NCBI GenBank assembly: GCA_964019135.1
Contig: OZ025263.1
Span: forward strand, 23,435,639-23,499,638
Reading direction: 5' to 3'
From: Arenicola marina
Taxonomy: Eukaryota > Annelida > Polychaeta > Arenicolidae
DNA length: 64,000 nucleotides
The notes below the pieces were generated by a model that did no database searches, was not told the DNA's origin, and worked only from the letters and a program-made list of their open reading frames with translations. The first letter of the stretch is position 1; every line of letters starts with the position of its first letter. The position numbers and the translations under genes were made by a program. This document shows positions 1-10,789 of the stretch, in pieces.

Positions 1-187
1 ATGACAATATGCACGTCTGCGACTGCAGCACCCTGCGGCCGGAGGTGTTGGAACCAAACCAAAATGGCCACTCCGTAGCTTCCGTCATGGTCACCGGTCG
101 TCACCAATGATACCATGACAAAGCTGTTTCTTAGAAAAAAACATCTTAACCTCCATGTGGCTTAAAAGAAAGGGCTTCCTTATGATA
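1..187 (+). repeat. Family I copy 1, first part
   Basis: Matches the reverse complement of 42,005-42,192 and of 36,090-36,268, including the words GACGACCGG and ATGTGGCTTAAAAG. The window begins inside the repeat. The equivalent copies continue further (42,192-43,080 and 36,268-37,155), so the true start of this copy lies outside the window. Non-coding as far as I can see. Confidence 0.8.
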
Positions 188-3100
188 GCGAGCGCAAGCG
201 AACTCTTCAGGTAACATGCATGAAAAATCAAAGTCTATTTCAAGCATAGGCTTAGGACTTTCATTTCGCGTAACAGCCCCATGATACGTTCTGAGTAAGG
301 CGCAAATTTCCGCGGCACTACAAAATTATCCCCTAAACACTGGTCGAAATGTGTTATGTCAAGTCTTTAATAATTAAATTATCTACCTTCAAAAGGTAAC
401 TGATAAATTATTGAAACGCTGACACTTCATATACGCTTTAAATTACAATACATTTATGAATCAACGATCCGCGCCGCGCTAAATATTCCTTGCCACACTT
501 CCGGCAGAGGGCGCTCGGGCTGTGCTCTACAAGTCAGACTGGTGTCCGACCTGCAACTGACTGTTTCCGCTTTCACCGACTGGTTCGCTTTCACATGCAC
601 AGTCGCCTTTGTCAACGGAACGCCACCTACCGGCATCGTAAACTACGAGCGTCTCATTTTAGAAAAATGGCTGGTCGTCTGCTAGCTTTGCTCATCTGCT
701 CACTTAAACTACTTGAAATCGCCATTTCGCAAAGAAAATTAACAGACCAGAAACTGATAATGTGATGAAACAACGATCACAGATAAGTCTTACTTAATTG
801 ATTGTGCAAAACTGCGTGTAATTCTACGCCATTCGCCAGTTTGTTGACCTTTTTTCGCACTCTGGCAACTATATAGCTGTCTGTCCGTCTGACAGCTGAG
901 CCTGAGCTATTGAACTGGCTGCACTACCACCCGTCGCCGTCGGTGTGGTCAGTGTGCCTCATTTTTACTGTCTCGGGCTGTCACTCTGTCAAACACACAC
1001 CGTCACTGTGTCAGACACACACTGCGTCAATGTCAGCGACAGTTGACCCTGGCAATTTTACTTTCACCTAATTTTAGGCTTAGATCCAGGGATGTGGGAG
1101 AGGGGGGGACATCTACTTCCCTTTAAATGTTATGCCCTTGCAGCAATTTAACCGTGAATAGATGTACACAAAGTTGGCAGGTTAATCATGTTTATATCTA
1201 AGATGGCATCTAGAGACTAAGACTTAATTTGCAAATGAAAAAGGACAAACACAAATGTGGGGTCGGGGGCAGCAGGCAGACGTGCCCCACGACCCAAGGC
1301 CACTTCGATCTCTCTGGACCAGCCACTACTCACAATCAGAAAATATTAACAATAATTTTGTTCACAAAATCCAAGGCTAACATTTATAAATGTTTTTCTT
1401 CTTCTATTTTTTTCCGCGCTGATAAAGATAAATGAATAACATTGGGATAATTATTATGCATAGTCTAAGAGTGACACAAAAATAATGTTATCGGCAATTG
1501 ATTTGCCAAAAAACATTTCCATAAACAATTGTCAATTATCAATAGACTGATTACAGAAACGGTAAAAGGCTGGTAAAAGTAGTGCTAAGAATTTTGCACG
1601 AAAAAAGTTATCCATTTATACAACCTTTTGGTACAGGTTTTCTCCAACTTATATGAATAAAGTAATCATGGCAAATTTACTTCATGTCACCATCACTGGT
1701 ACCTGCACAATCACAAACATTAACAAAAGGTCAATGAAAGATATTTTACAAGAAAACTAAAATTATCACAAAATATTTTGTTCCCAATAAATTACTTTTG
1801 ACTGAAAAGCAGCCTTTTTTTGCATGCCATTAATATCAATCAGTATCTTAAGTTAGAGTGAGTGAGTATTTTGATATAATTATTTACAATATTCCTTAGG
1901 CTAATTATAAGCCGAGCATAGGTATTACAAATGTATTATATGTGTTTTATATCAAGCATGTTATATGTTAAGCCCTTAATAACTGCATCTCATTTATCCA
2001 CTTGATGTCTGTTAATTTAGCCTAGTTCTATAGGGGAAATTGAAAATGTTTGCCAAAAAAAGACTGCCGAGGTTAAAATTGCTCAAATATTACTGTTAGC
2101 CTAAAGTTGTTTATTTTGCGCCTGTTGTTTTATTTCCTTTCCCATGTGGAAATACTAATGAACATTGCATTCATATACATATATATAATTGCAGTTAATG
2201 GATGCTGATCACCTATAGTAAAATGATTTTCACAGATATGTAATTAGCATGGTTAGAGCACCGGTACTTCTCACATCCAGCTCAGCCAATTACCATGGTT
2301 ATATTTCTTGTTACTCAATCTAATTGGCATCCAGCATATCATGTAAGTTGCAGAGGTGCAAATTTCATTTAGGGGTTGACATTCTTTTGGTCTGAGATTT
2401 GGTCAAACTACTGCTAACCGCATATCTTAAAAGTGATTTTGATTTATCCAACAATGTGGAAATATGGTTATATTGTCAATTGCTAAAAAAGCACACTAGC
2501 ATAAAATTGTGTCACCAGCTTAATTTACCATATAAACTTGTTTCTTCAAAAGCTTACATTGCATAATGGGATCATCCTTTTGTAATTTCCATGTTTCATA
2601 TATATATTTGATCTGACTTTGTATCAAGATTGTCAATCATTGTCTATATAATAAATATATTCACATTGTTTCATTACCAATTGTTTGACACAAAAACACC
2701 GTTTACAATTTTGTCAAAGTTACTATTTCAGCCGGACTAAAATCTGACACATATATCTGGTAACCAGGGCCACATACCTATGTAGTTAAGTGTTGCTTTA
2801 TGGAACATTCTGGTCTTACTGTATCTATGTGACTCAATGTTCTTTGTTTGCAAAGTCATGCCCGCAACTCATAGCATTATACTTCTACTATGTAAAAGAT
2901 ATGTCATATCCTAGAAAGATGTAAGATATCTATTCTCCATTAAACTACAGACATTTAACTTTTCTCTTACTTTCAAGATTTCATCGTTTTAGTCTAATTT
3001 GGTTCAAGTTGAATATGATCTTGATGGTTCAATTATAGGGCATTATGATATAATGTAGCTATTTAGCGAAACTACAGTTATGGATTCCATATTGTTAACA

Positions 3101-3526
3101 TATGAAGTATATCACACAATCTGCTATAACTATTTGTAGTTTTTGGATGCCAGTTTTGTTTTATTAATGATCATATGAGCATACTCAATATGTCATCACT
3201 TAACTACCACTTCAATCTGTGTTTTTATTTGAATTAAACATACAGGCCTACATTTTCATTTGCTTCGACGTGCGGTTTATGTATATCCACCTCATTTCAG
3301 ATTTAAACACCCACAGTTCTCATTACCTTTCCCAGTAGCTATGCATTAGTTATCCATTATGAATCCACTTATATTAGCGATCTTTATAGACTAGATAAGA
3401 TGCACTAGAAACCTGCAACACTTCCCATATTCTTTCTAGATATATCTAGGTAATTCAGACAATCAGAACGCCTACTGTAGTCCAGAAATAGTAGAACTTT
3501 TTCGATCCAAAAATAGTTGCGCTCGC
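188..3526. mobile_element. AT-rich 3.3-kb insertion in family I copy 1
   Basis: Family I reads straight through this point in the copies at 41,995 and 36,075, so 188-3,526 is extra DNA here. It begins GCGAGCGCAA (188-197) and ends with the exact reverse complement, TTGCGCTCGC (3,517-3,526), a 10-bp inverted repeat. The flanks (left CCTTATGATA, right about 3,542-3,552 CCTATATGAC) are similar but not a clean target duplication, so the right limit is uncertain by about 25 bp. The inside is AT-rich, unlike its GC-rich neighbours, and has no ORF above 91 codons (490-765) and no recognisable domain. It could be a long non-autonomous DNA transposon, or single-copy sequence carried in by rearrangement. 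Confidence 0.5.
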
Positions 3527-4350
3527 CCTTTTAAGTTTTACCTATATGACATATTATCTGCTTTCGTATATCAGGAAGGGATACCTTATTATACCGGCCT
3601 TCTTGTTTTGTGCACTACATGGGTAAAACCAGTGAACCTAGCATGATAGAAATACCATCGCAATCAAAGGATTCGGTGATAGTTTTAAAGCCACCAGGTT
3701 GTTAGCTTAATGATTGGATGTCATTCAGTGTGCCAACAGACGTACGGGGGCCCAGGGTTTATTTTGTTGAGAACACGCGTGCCAGCCAGTCAGTCAACAC
3801 GGCATTGTACGAAATTGGGCATGTAAATGAACCTCCTGATTATCCCTATACCCATTGCGTTGACTTCAGTGCACGAAACATAAGAGACAGTAAACTTGGG
3901 AGCAAGCCATTTGGTATGAGCGGGGAAGGGGAACGGAGGACGTGGAGGACGTGAGAGGGTGAGGGTTTATTCCAGAGGAATAAAATGTCCTTGGCTCACT
4001 CTGAAGGTACGTTTCGTTGGTTCGCATTGTCAGAATAAACAGGTAATGCAATAATTTGCACCATCGCAGAACGCATGGTGGGCCTTTAATTGCGTCATCA
4101 AAATACAGAAAGCTATGAATTTTGAGACGAAAGACAATGTCTGCCAATACATGTAATATGAAAATGTTCGCCAGGTTTTTCCCCGCATAACCACCCTTTC
4201 ATTTGGGTCATGTGGTGCAAAATATGTGTGGATGCAAAAATATAGGGTGCCGTGCAATAAGTCCTCCTCAGTGAAGGATGTCGTGCATTAGGCCCTCCCC
4301 GTTAAAGAATGCCGTGCTTGAAGCCCTACTCAGTGAAGATTGCCGTGAAA
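3527..4350 (+). repeat. Family I copy 1, segment after the insertion
   Basis: 3,535-3,900 matches the reverse complement of 41,650-41,990. 3,960-4,245 matches 8,330-8,570 forward, sharing AATAAACAGGTAATGCA and CAATACATGTAATATGAAA. ORFs here are short and not conserved between copies. It ends in a short 31-bp tandem array. Confidence 0.8.
4245..4345 (+). repeat. 31-bp minisatellite, short array
   Basis: Three to four degenerate units of the GTGCCGTGCATTAAACCCTC type (31 bp), ending with variants of CTCAGTGAAGA or GTTAAAGA. The same unit forms longer arrays at the same place in family I copy 2 (8,570-8,740 and 9,394-9,815), so the array was already present in the ancestral repeat and expanded there. 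Confidence 0.8.
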
Positions 4351-5250
4351 TATGTAATATGAAAAATGGACGGCAGAGAAAGGGGAATACACAGAGAGCG
4401 AACGATATGTGGCAGGAAGGCGGCGGGAGAGAATCAAGAGATCGAGAATAGAGACGAGAAGGCAGGTAGAACGATAGAGCGAGAGAAAGGGAAGGATGAC
4501 CAGGTGCAGACATAGCAGATGGAGCGAAGGAACAGAGAGAAGGAGAAAGAGGGAGGGATGAGCAAGCAAAATGTGGCAGGAAGGAGGAAGCAAAAGGTAT
4601 CGAGGAGGAGGAAGATAACGAGAGAGGAAGTGGATGGAGCGGAAACATAGTGAGAAAGTTGGGATGCGGAGCGGGGAGGAAATAGAAAAAGACGATGTAG
4701 GGACGTAAATAGAAGCAAAGAACGCAGAACACGAGAGAGGGGAATTGTGAGAGAAAGAGATAAAACGAGCTAGAGCAGGCGAGACGACGAAAAGCAAATG
4801 AGGGGAGAGATGGCGAGTGGAGAAAGACGGATTGGAGGAGGCACGCATGCAGTGTGGTAGGAAGAAGATCGAAGAGAGATATAACAAGATGGCGCGAGGG
4901 ACACAGAGATATAAAGACTGCGGCAATGACGACGGTGGAGGGAGCAAGATGCAAAAGAGCGATAGATAGAAGGAGAGAGCAACCGAAAGGAGACCAGTAG
5001 GTGGCAACAGGGAAGGAGCGAGAGAGAGGAGGCCATGAGGTGGCGACAAGAAGTGAAATGGCGAGATAGAAAGATGATGTGGTAAGAAGAACGGTCAACA
5101 GAGAGAGAGAAAAGAGAGATGAGGTAAGAGAGCAACGAGCATAGGTCGATATAAGGCGGGAGCGTCGGGGGAAAAGATGAGAGAGGGGAAATGAAATGAC
5201 GAGAGTGACGGTAAGAGCGCAAGAGATGATATAGCCGACAGGGGGCATGT
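4350..5250 (+). repeat. Purine-rich (G+A) block of family I, copy 1
   Basis: About 900 bp almost entirely purine on the + strand, built from degenerate AGAGAGA, GGAGGAAG and GAGCGA words. It is homologous to 9,815-10,790 and to the reverse complement of 41,440-41,640. Long minus-strand frames here (4,268-5,248, 326 codons) are Ser/Leu/Pro-rich simple sequence and result from pyrimidine bias that avoids stops. I do not call a gene. Confidence 0.75.
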
Positions 5251-7085
5251 ATTAAATTAATTGCAAGTTACCCCGCGACTCTCGGTACATTTTGCTGCAG
5301 TTCAGGTCAGGGGGTTGCTTTATTCCCCGGGCCTGGAACCATTGTCGGCAGCACACAGTGAGTGCGACGTGAGACGGTTTCCAAAAGGGCATAAAGTGAA
5401 TGGAATATAAGAGACTAGAATAGGCACACGACCCAAGCACTGTCCGCCAAGCTTCAATAATGCAACTTTGGTCAATTTTTTCAGCACACTTGGGCGAGGT
5501 TTATCACCCGACCGAAAACAACAAAACTCAACACGCTTCATACAGCGTCATGTAAAAAAATGTTGGCAGCTTCACCTCTCACAACGATGATTTGTTATTT
5601 TTGTGGGAACGTTCAGTATTCTACGTAGAGTGTCCTTCTTGGGGAGGGGGGGTTGGGGTTGGCGATGGATCAGCTTGTCTCTTATATAGCCTTTATTTTC
5701 TCTGAAGTATATATGTATATATGTATATTTGTCGTTGTTTCGCTTGTTGGTTTGCGACTTTGAGGCTCTATATTTTGCACCCGAACCCATGTAGGTTAGC
5801 TGACAGAGCCTAACAGGCTATTCGTCAGGGCGCCGGAAAACAAATATCGTCTGGACGTCCGATCCGTCAAGCTGTGGAGCGTCGTCTTTACTCGTCCGTA
5901 GAAACTCTGTCCTCAAGACCAATCGTGCGTAACTCCGGATTTCTATTTATTTTCCGGGCCCCTTTTCGTGGCCATATGCTTCTCGGCCCCCGCCAGTAAC
6001 TATCACGCCACCGAGACATTTATTGCATGATAAAGTACACTGTATGTACGGTGACGGCTTGGTGCATGATGACAGACTACTAAAGCTGTAAGGAGATGAC
6101 AATTGTCTGAAGGGCAATATGGCGCCCCGCTAAACACCAAAATGCCAAGTGTGTAAGAGAGCCATCACAGGCGGCGGATCTCTAGATGTGGACACAACCA
6201 GAGATACATCAGGAAGAGGAGAAAGAGCGGAGAGAGAGAGGGAGTAGAGAAAAAGACACAAAGAAGTAGGCCATAGGGCAGGGAAAGTATAATCCAAGCC
6301 GGCTATTGACTGAAGTCCGCAAACGCGGGCAAATTATTCCATTCCGTTGAGGGCGATTCATGAAGTGTTGTGTGTGTGAAGGGGAAGAAGGGAGGGGGTA
6401 CCCGTAGCTACCCATACGTTTGCGTCCAGTTGCCTCTGCCGACTCGTTGACTTATACCGATTAGTTTATATGAAGTGGTCGTGTACTCATGATCCAGATC
6501 GCCTCTTATTGGCTAATTCATTCGCGATGGTAGGCTTAATACAGAGATGACGAGATGATCTTTATTAGTGGAATATCGATATCTTGACTTAATTGGAAAG
6601 GACATATACTTAACTCGGCCATTAGGGAGACGTGAAAAGAGTTTAAATGAATTTGTCAGATGGAGCGTGTTTGTAATTGATTGCACACCACAAAAACAAA
6701 CAAAAAGTAATTAAAGACATTTTATGAGAGAGAAAAAATAACAACTATTTCCATATCTCCAGGGAGCAAAAATTGCGGTAATATATTCGCAACATATTGT
6801 ATTATATATGAACGACTGATATTAACCTGCAGGAGACGAAAAGTATATTTAGGCAAAGTCACCTATATATTCACAGAATAAAAATATGTGGGTTGTACCG
6901 TAATGGTTTAGCTCACATTTGTATGCATGATTCTTCTTCCTGTATGCTTTCTTTTTTGAACAATTAAACAAATTTTTTATTTCACTGATTTTGTATTAGA
7001 AAGCCCTCTAGTACATGAGTCTCAACCAATTGGAAAGTTGCATTTCGAGGTTAATTTATAGGAGAGAAAACGTACAAATCATAAA
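5250..7085 (+). repeat. Family I copy 1, central segments
   Basis: 5,250-5,560 (CCGCGACTCTCGGTACATTT, then CCAAGCTTCAATAATGCAA) matches 10,800-11,110 and the reverse complement of 41,090-41,420. 5,790-6,240 matches 11,395-12,180 and the reverse complement of 35,070-35,720. 6,300-6,530 matches 12,870-12,930 and the reverse complement of 40,230-40,450. 6,530-7,085 matches the reverse complement of about 39,830-40,230 more loosely. No coding domain seen. Confidence 0.75.
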
Positions 7086-7156
7086 GTCGTCACCGGGAAT
7101 CGAACCTAGGACCGTCAGGCGTCTGTGACGTTTTCCCCATTTGTTTTGGATACAGC
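7086..7156 (-). pseudogene. tRNA-like sequence (decayed), family I copy 1
   Basis: A 71-nt minus-strand segment with tRNA proportions. It has a box-B-like T arm (GGTTCGATTCCCGG), an anticodon-type stem CGTCA/TGACG around an 8-nt loop, and ends that can partly pair (GCTGTAT with TGACGAC, two mismatches). The D arm is not canonical, so it is unlikely to be a working tRNA. An identically placed and sized copy lies at 39,755-39,825 on the other strand, so it travels with the repeat. It could be a tRNA-derived SINE head or a pseudogene. Confidence 0.4.
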
Positions 7157-7289
7157 TTGTTCCTGTTCTTCTCCACACCGTAACGTCCCTAACACCAAGC
7201 CAATAGCATTACCCATAGACTGCCGCACGTGCCTTGGCCGCAATTGAGGAGAAAGACAAATTACCGTTGATAAAAGAAGAGCTGAACCC

Positions 7290-7641
7290 CTTTGGCCTTG
7301 GCCCTACTTTCTGACCAGAATAACAAACAGAAGTTTTCGATCGCCGACTTCAGAAGGTTCTTACAACTACACGCTAGAGGTGAACGGAAACACTTCATAC
7401 CCACAACATGGACAGGTTGGTATCTGCTTAACGTCAGGGCAGCCAACGCCAGAGAAGATTGGTGGAGCCTAAAGCCCGTAATGGCATTGGGACGTTCTAC
7501 GCTCCGTTGCAGTCAGGTGAAGCCTCTTTCGTGAGCCCATCAAACACAGCAGCACGAAGACATCCCGTGGATGTCTCTGACTGGTACCTCGTGGAATCAG
7601 AAAATAAATTGCCACCAGTTGACCATAATCTACTATGTTAA
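7290..7641 (+). pseudogene. Decayed fragment resembling the C-terminal half of a PH domain, copy 1
   Basis: The reading frame from about 7,292 gives F-S-I-A-D-F, then RGERKHFIPTTWTGWY, then AREDWW, about 80 residues to 7,534. A second frame (7,459-7,641) continues with SDWYLVESENK, so the frame has shifted relative to any ancestor. The pattern of beta strands followed by a helix ending in a conserved Trp recalls the end of a pleckstrin-homology domain. This is a by-eye resemblance, not a search result. The paralogous copy at 39,245-39,619 keeps one frame for 124 codons. No upstream half is visible; a pyrimidine stretch ending CTTTCTGACCAG just before the homology could be an old 3' splice site. 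Most likely an exon picked up by the repeat and now decaying. Confidence 0.35.
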
Positions 7642-8195
7642 ACATATGTTACGGTTATAACACGCTATAGCTTGATATCCGAACCATTCTCGATTATCCA
7701 TCGGGGTTGATGAGGTCGTACAAATCCAGCAGCTGAGAGTCCGCTACTGAAGCTATTGACGTGAAATGGAGGGTAAGACCAACATTATATTTTAAATTCC
7801 TAATTTGTTTCTCAAATAATCCCAGAGGTAATCAGTTTTTTTATACATGTTCCTTTTTGGCCTTGCACCTCCCTCTCCAAATGCAGTTTCGTTTTTTTTG
7901 TTTTTTTCGACCTTAATTACGCGTGTTCGTCAAGCTACTTAAAGGTAAATTACATCAGGTCTCTTTGTAAAGTATTGTCTCAAGACATGTTATTAAAACG
8001 GCATGCACTGTTCACACAGAAAACTTTAGTGAAAGGATACATTTCATCATCACCTGAAATAAGCAGATATATGCAGTTTGCACTGCCTATTCATCAAACC
8101 TTGCATTCATTGCAAAATAAATATATTTCTTAATAACACACACTGATTTGTTAATAAACGATATGTATTTGTAAATGTTGTTGTACTCTGTGTGA
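7642..8195 (+). repeat. End of family I copy 1, then unassigned sequence
   Basis: 7,642-7,780 matches the reverse complement of 39,110-39,250, and 7,915-7,960 (ACGCGTGTTCGTCA) matches the reverse complement of 38,960-39,000, so copy 1 reaches about 7,960. 7,960-8,195 is AT-rich with nothing I recognise. Confidence 0.65.
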
Positions 8196-8568
8196 AAGCG
8201 TACTGATGTACTAAATGAACCTCCTCATGATCCCTATACCTCATTCCGTTGACTTAAGTGCAAGCAAAATGTTGGACTTAGAGGCGGCGATTTGGTATTG
8301 GCCGGCAAGGGCAACGGGGGAAGTGGGAGGGTGGCCTCTATGTCTTAACTAGAGGAATAAAATGCGCTTGGCTCACTCTGTACGTTTTGCTGGTTCGCAT
8401 TGTCCGAATAAACAGGTAATGCAAGAATTGTCAGAAATCTATGCATTTTGAGACGAAATACAATGTATGTCAATACATGTAATATGAAACAGTTCCCCAG
8501 ATTTTCCCGCGTAGCCACATTTTCATTTGGGCGATGTGGTGCTAAATAAGTGGGGACGCAAAACTATA

Positions 8569-8740
8569 GGGTGCCGAGCATTAAACCCTCATCAAGAAAA
8601 AAATACCTTGCTTGAAACTCTCCGCAGTGAAGGGTGTCTTGCATTAGGCCCTCCTCAGTGAAAGATTCCGTGCTTGAAACCCGCTTCAGTGAAGAGTGCC
8701 GCGCATTATGCCCTCATCTTTAAAGAGTGCCGTGCATTAA
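8569..8740 (+). repeat. 31-bp minisatellite, left part of interrupted array
   Basis: Degenerate 31-bp units of the GTGCCGTGCATTAAACCCTC type, five to six of them, cut by the element that starts at 8,741 and resuming at 9,394. Confidence 0.85.
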
Positions 8741-9397
8741 AGGGAACCGCCAGCCTGGCCTCTAACGCTGCTTTACCGATTCATATTAATACCCAATTGT
8801 CTATCCTCCAAATGACAGAATATATCCTATCTATAGCTCACAATAAAATTTCGAAGTGACCGCCGGGCTCGATTTCGCCGCCTACCCAGGCGGCAGCCCT
8901 TTTTGGAGGTGTGTCCGCGCTTGACCAATCAGGAGGCGATACTCTAATTTATTCAAACCGGAAATTGCGCCTATTGTGTGAGCAAAACAAGAGCGCGTCA
9001 TCATCGCTAATCTAAAGAGCTGCGATTCTAACTCCAATCATGGCATTGTTGCGGAGTCAACCGTTGCAAGACGTATATCAATATGTTTGGACGGATTTTT
9101 TCTATGAAACACTAAGATCTTGCGCTACTGCGCGGCTTGGAACTGCTGCTGTTCATCTGTAAATCGCGGCCCCGATCTCCCTCTCTGCGAGTAATAACGT
9201 AAGGCGGTGCCACATCAATAGTCACAATACGCGTCACTGCTCCCGGCAAAATGGCGCTCTGCTTGACATTGCTGGAGGCGGGTTGCCTTAATTTTTTTCT
9301 CCTTACCCAAACGAAGCGTTAACACTCGCCAATTGAATTTAAAGACGTAAACTTTCGGTGCAGATCGCGATTAAATTAGGTTGGTCACCCGCTTTAA
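8737..9397. mobile_element. TTAA-flanked MITE-like DNA element
   Basis: The body is 8,741-9,393 (653 bp), bounded by TTAA at 8,737-8,740 and 9,394-9,397. Removing the body and one TTAA leaves GTGCA-TTAA-ACCCTCC, a normal unit of the surrounding array, so the insertion is well supported. The ends AGGGAACCGCC and ...GGTCACCCGCT are weakly inverted (about 8 of 15 positions). TTAA targets are typical of piggyBac-type elements, but the body has no transposase ORF (longest frame 61 codons), so at most it is a non-autonomous relative. Confidence 0.65.
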
Positions 9398-9815
9398 ACC
9401 CTCCTCAATGAAGAGTGCCGTGCAATAAACCCTCATCCTTTAAAGGTGCCGTGCATTAAACCCTCCTCAATGAAGGGTGCCGTGATTTAAGCCCTCAACT
9501 TTAAAGAGTGCCGTGCAATAAACCCTCATCCTTTAAGGGTGCCGTGCATTAAACCCTCATCTTTAAAGAGTGCCGTGCATTAAACCCTCCTCAATGAAGA
9601 GTGCCGTGCATTAAACCCTCCTCAATGAAGAGTGCCGTGCATTAAACCCTCCTCAATGAAGAGTGCCGTGCATTAAACCCTGATCTTTAAAGGGTGCCGT
9701 GCATTAAACCCTCCTCAATGAAGAGTGCCGCGCAATAAACCGTCATCCTTTAAGGGTGCCGTGCATTAAACCCTCATCTTTAAAGAGTGCCGTGCATTAA
9801 ACCCTCCTCGGTGAT
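9394..9815 (+). repeat. 31-bp minisatellite, main array
   Basis: About 13 units of 31 bp beginning GTGCCGTGCATTAAACCCTC. Two endings alternate irregularly, CTCAATGAAGA and ATCTTTAAAGA, which suggests expansion of two-unit blocks. Confidence 0.9.
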
Positions 9816-10518
9816 GGTGAGAGTGATAACGGATGGTAGACAAAGGGGGATACACATAAAGCGAGCAATAAGTGGAGGAAGGCGGCGAGAGAGAATGAAG
9901 ACGAGAAGGGAGTAGAACTATAGGGCGCGTGAAACGGAAGGAACAGCGAGAAAGAGAAAGAGGGAGGGATGAGGAAGCAAAAGGTGGCGGGAAGGAGGAA
10001 GCAAGAGGTATCGAGGAGGAGGAAGATGACGAAAGAGAAAGATGGAGAGGAGACATAGTGAGAAAGGTGGGATGCGGAGATGCTAGGAAATTGAAAAAAA
10101 CGATGAAGGGACGTAAATAGAAGAAAAGAACGCAGAACACGAGAGAGCGGAATTTCAAGAGAGAAAGAGATAGAGCGAGCTAGTGCAGGCGAGACGTTAA
10201 AAGACAAATGAGTAGAGAGATGGCGAGTGGGAAAAAGCAAGATTGGAGGATGCATGCGTGTAGTGTGGTAGGAAGAAGATCGAAGAGAGAGATATAACAA
10301 GATGACGCGAGGGACACAGATATATAAAGACTGGAGCCATGACGACTAGGGAGCGAGCAAGATGCAAAGATGCAGGCGACGGATAGAAGGAGTGAGTGAC
10401 CGAAGGTGGCTACAGGGAAGGAGCGACAGAGAGGGGGCCGACAGTTGGCGACAAGGAGGCAAATGGCGAAGCAGAAAGGAGATGTTGTAAGAAGAACGGT
10501 AAAGAGAGATAGAGAGAA
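9815..10518 (+). repeat. Purine-rich block of family I, copy 2
   Basis: Homologous to 4,350-5,120 in order and composition, for example GGTATCGAGGAGGAGGAAGA in both. Frames on both strands are low complexity and give no gene. The block continues after the LINE tail, at 10,663-10,790. Confidence 0.75.
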
Positions 10519-10580
10519 TCATCATCATCATCATTTATTTCGACCAGGAATCAATACAATACAACATAGCATACAACAGG

Positions 10581-10616
<36 letters not shown>

Positions 10617-10662
10617 GGTCAAGGAGACCACCATTATGACAGTGTCGCTGGCATGGTGGCCA
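10519..10662 (-). mobile_element. LINE 3' tail, severely 5'-truncated
   Basis: Read on the minus strand this is a short 3' untranslated region, TAATGGTGGTCTCCTTGACC followed by AGGGA, a T run of more than 30, TTCCTGGTCGAAATAAATG, and a (ATG)n tail. It interrupts the purine block: copies 1 and 3 go straight through here (5,090-5,115 and reverse of about 41,560-41,585). TATTGATTCC...AATAAATGATGATG is a typical ending of non-LTR retrotransposons with a trinucleotide tail. Flanks are AGAGA-rich, so the TSD cannot be defined. A related word, TAATGGTGGTCTCCTCGGCC, occurs at 38,799-38,818. Confidence 0.6.
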
Positions 10663-10789
10663 CAGAGAAGAGAGATGAAGTAAGAGAGCAACGAGCATAT
10701 GTAGATATAAGGGGCGAGCGTCGGGGGAAAAGATGAGAGAGGGGAAATGAAATGACGAGAGTGACGGAAATAGAGCAAGAGATGATATA

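Noticed and set aside
4268-5248. 326-codon Ser/Leu/Pro minus-strand ORF and its overlapping partners
   Set aside because: Pyrimidine-rich simple sequence without stops; the equivalent frame in copy 2 is not preserved.
7086-7156. Functional tRNA gene
   Set aside because: No canonical D arm and mismatched acceptor stem; kept only as tRNA-like.
9394-9815. CRISPR-like array
   Set aside because: Units are contiguous with no unique spacers, in a eukaryotic context without cas genes; the same applies to the 24-, 30-, 40- and 43-bp arrays.
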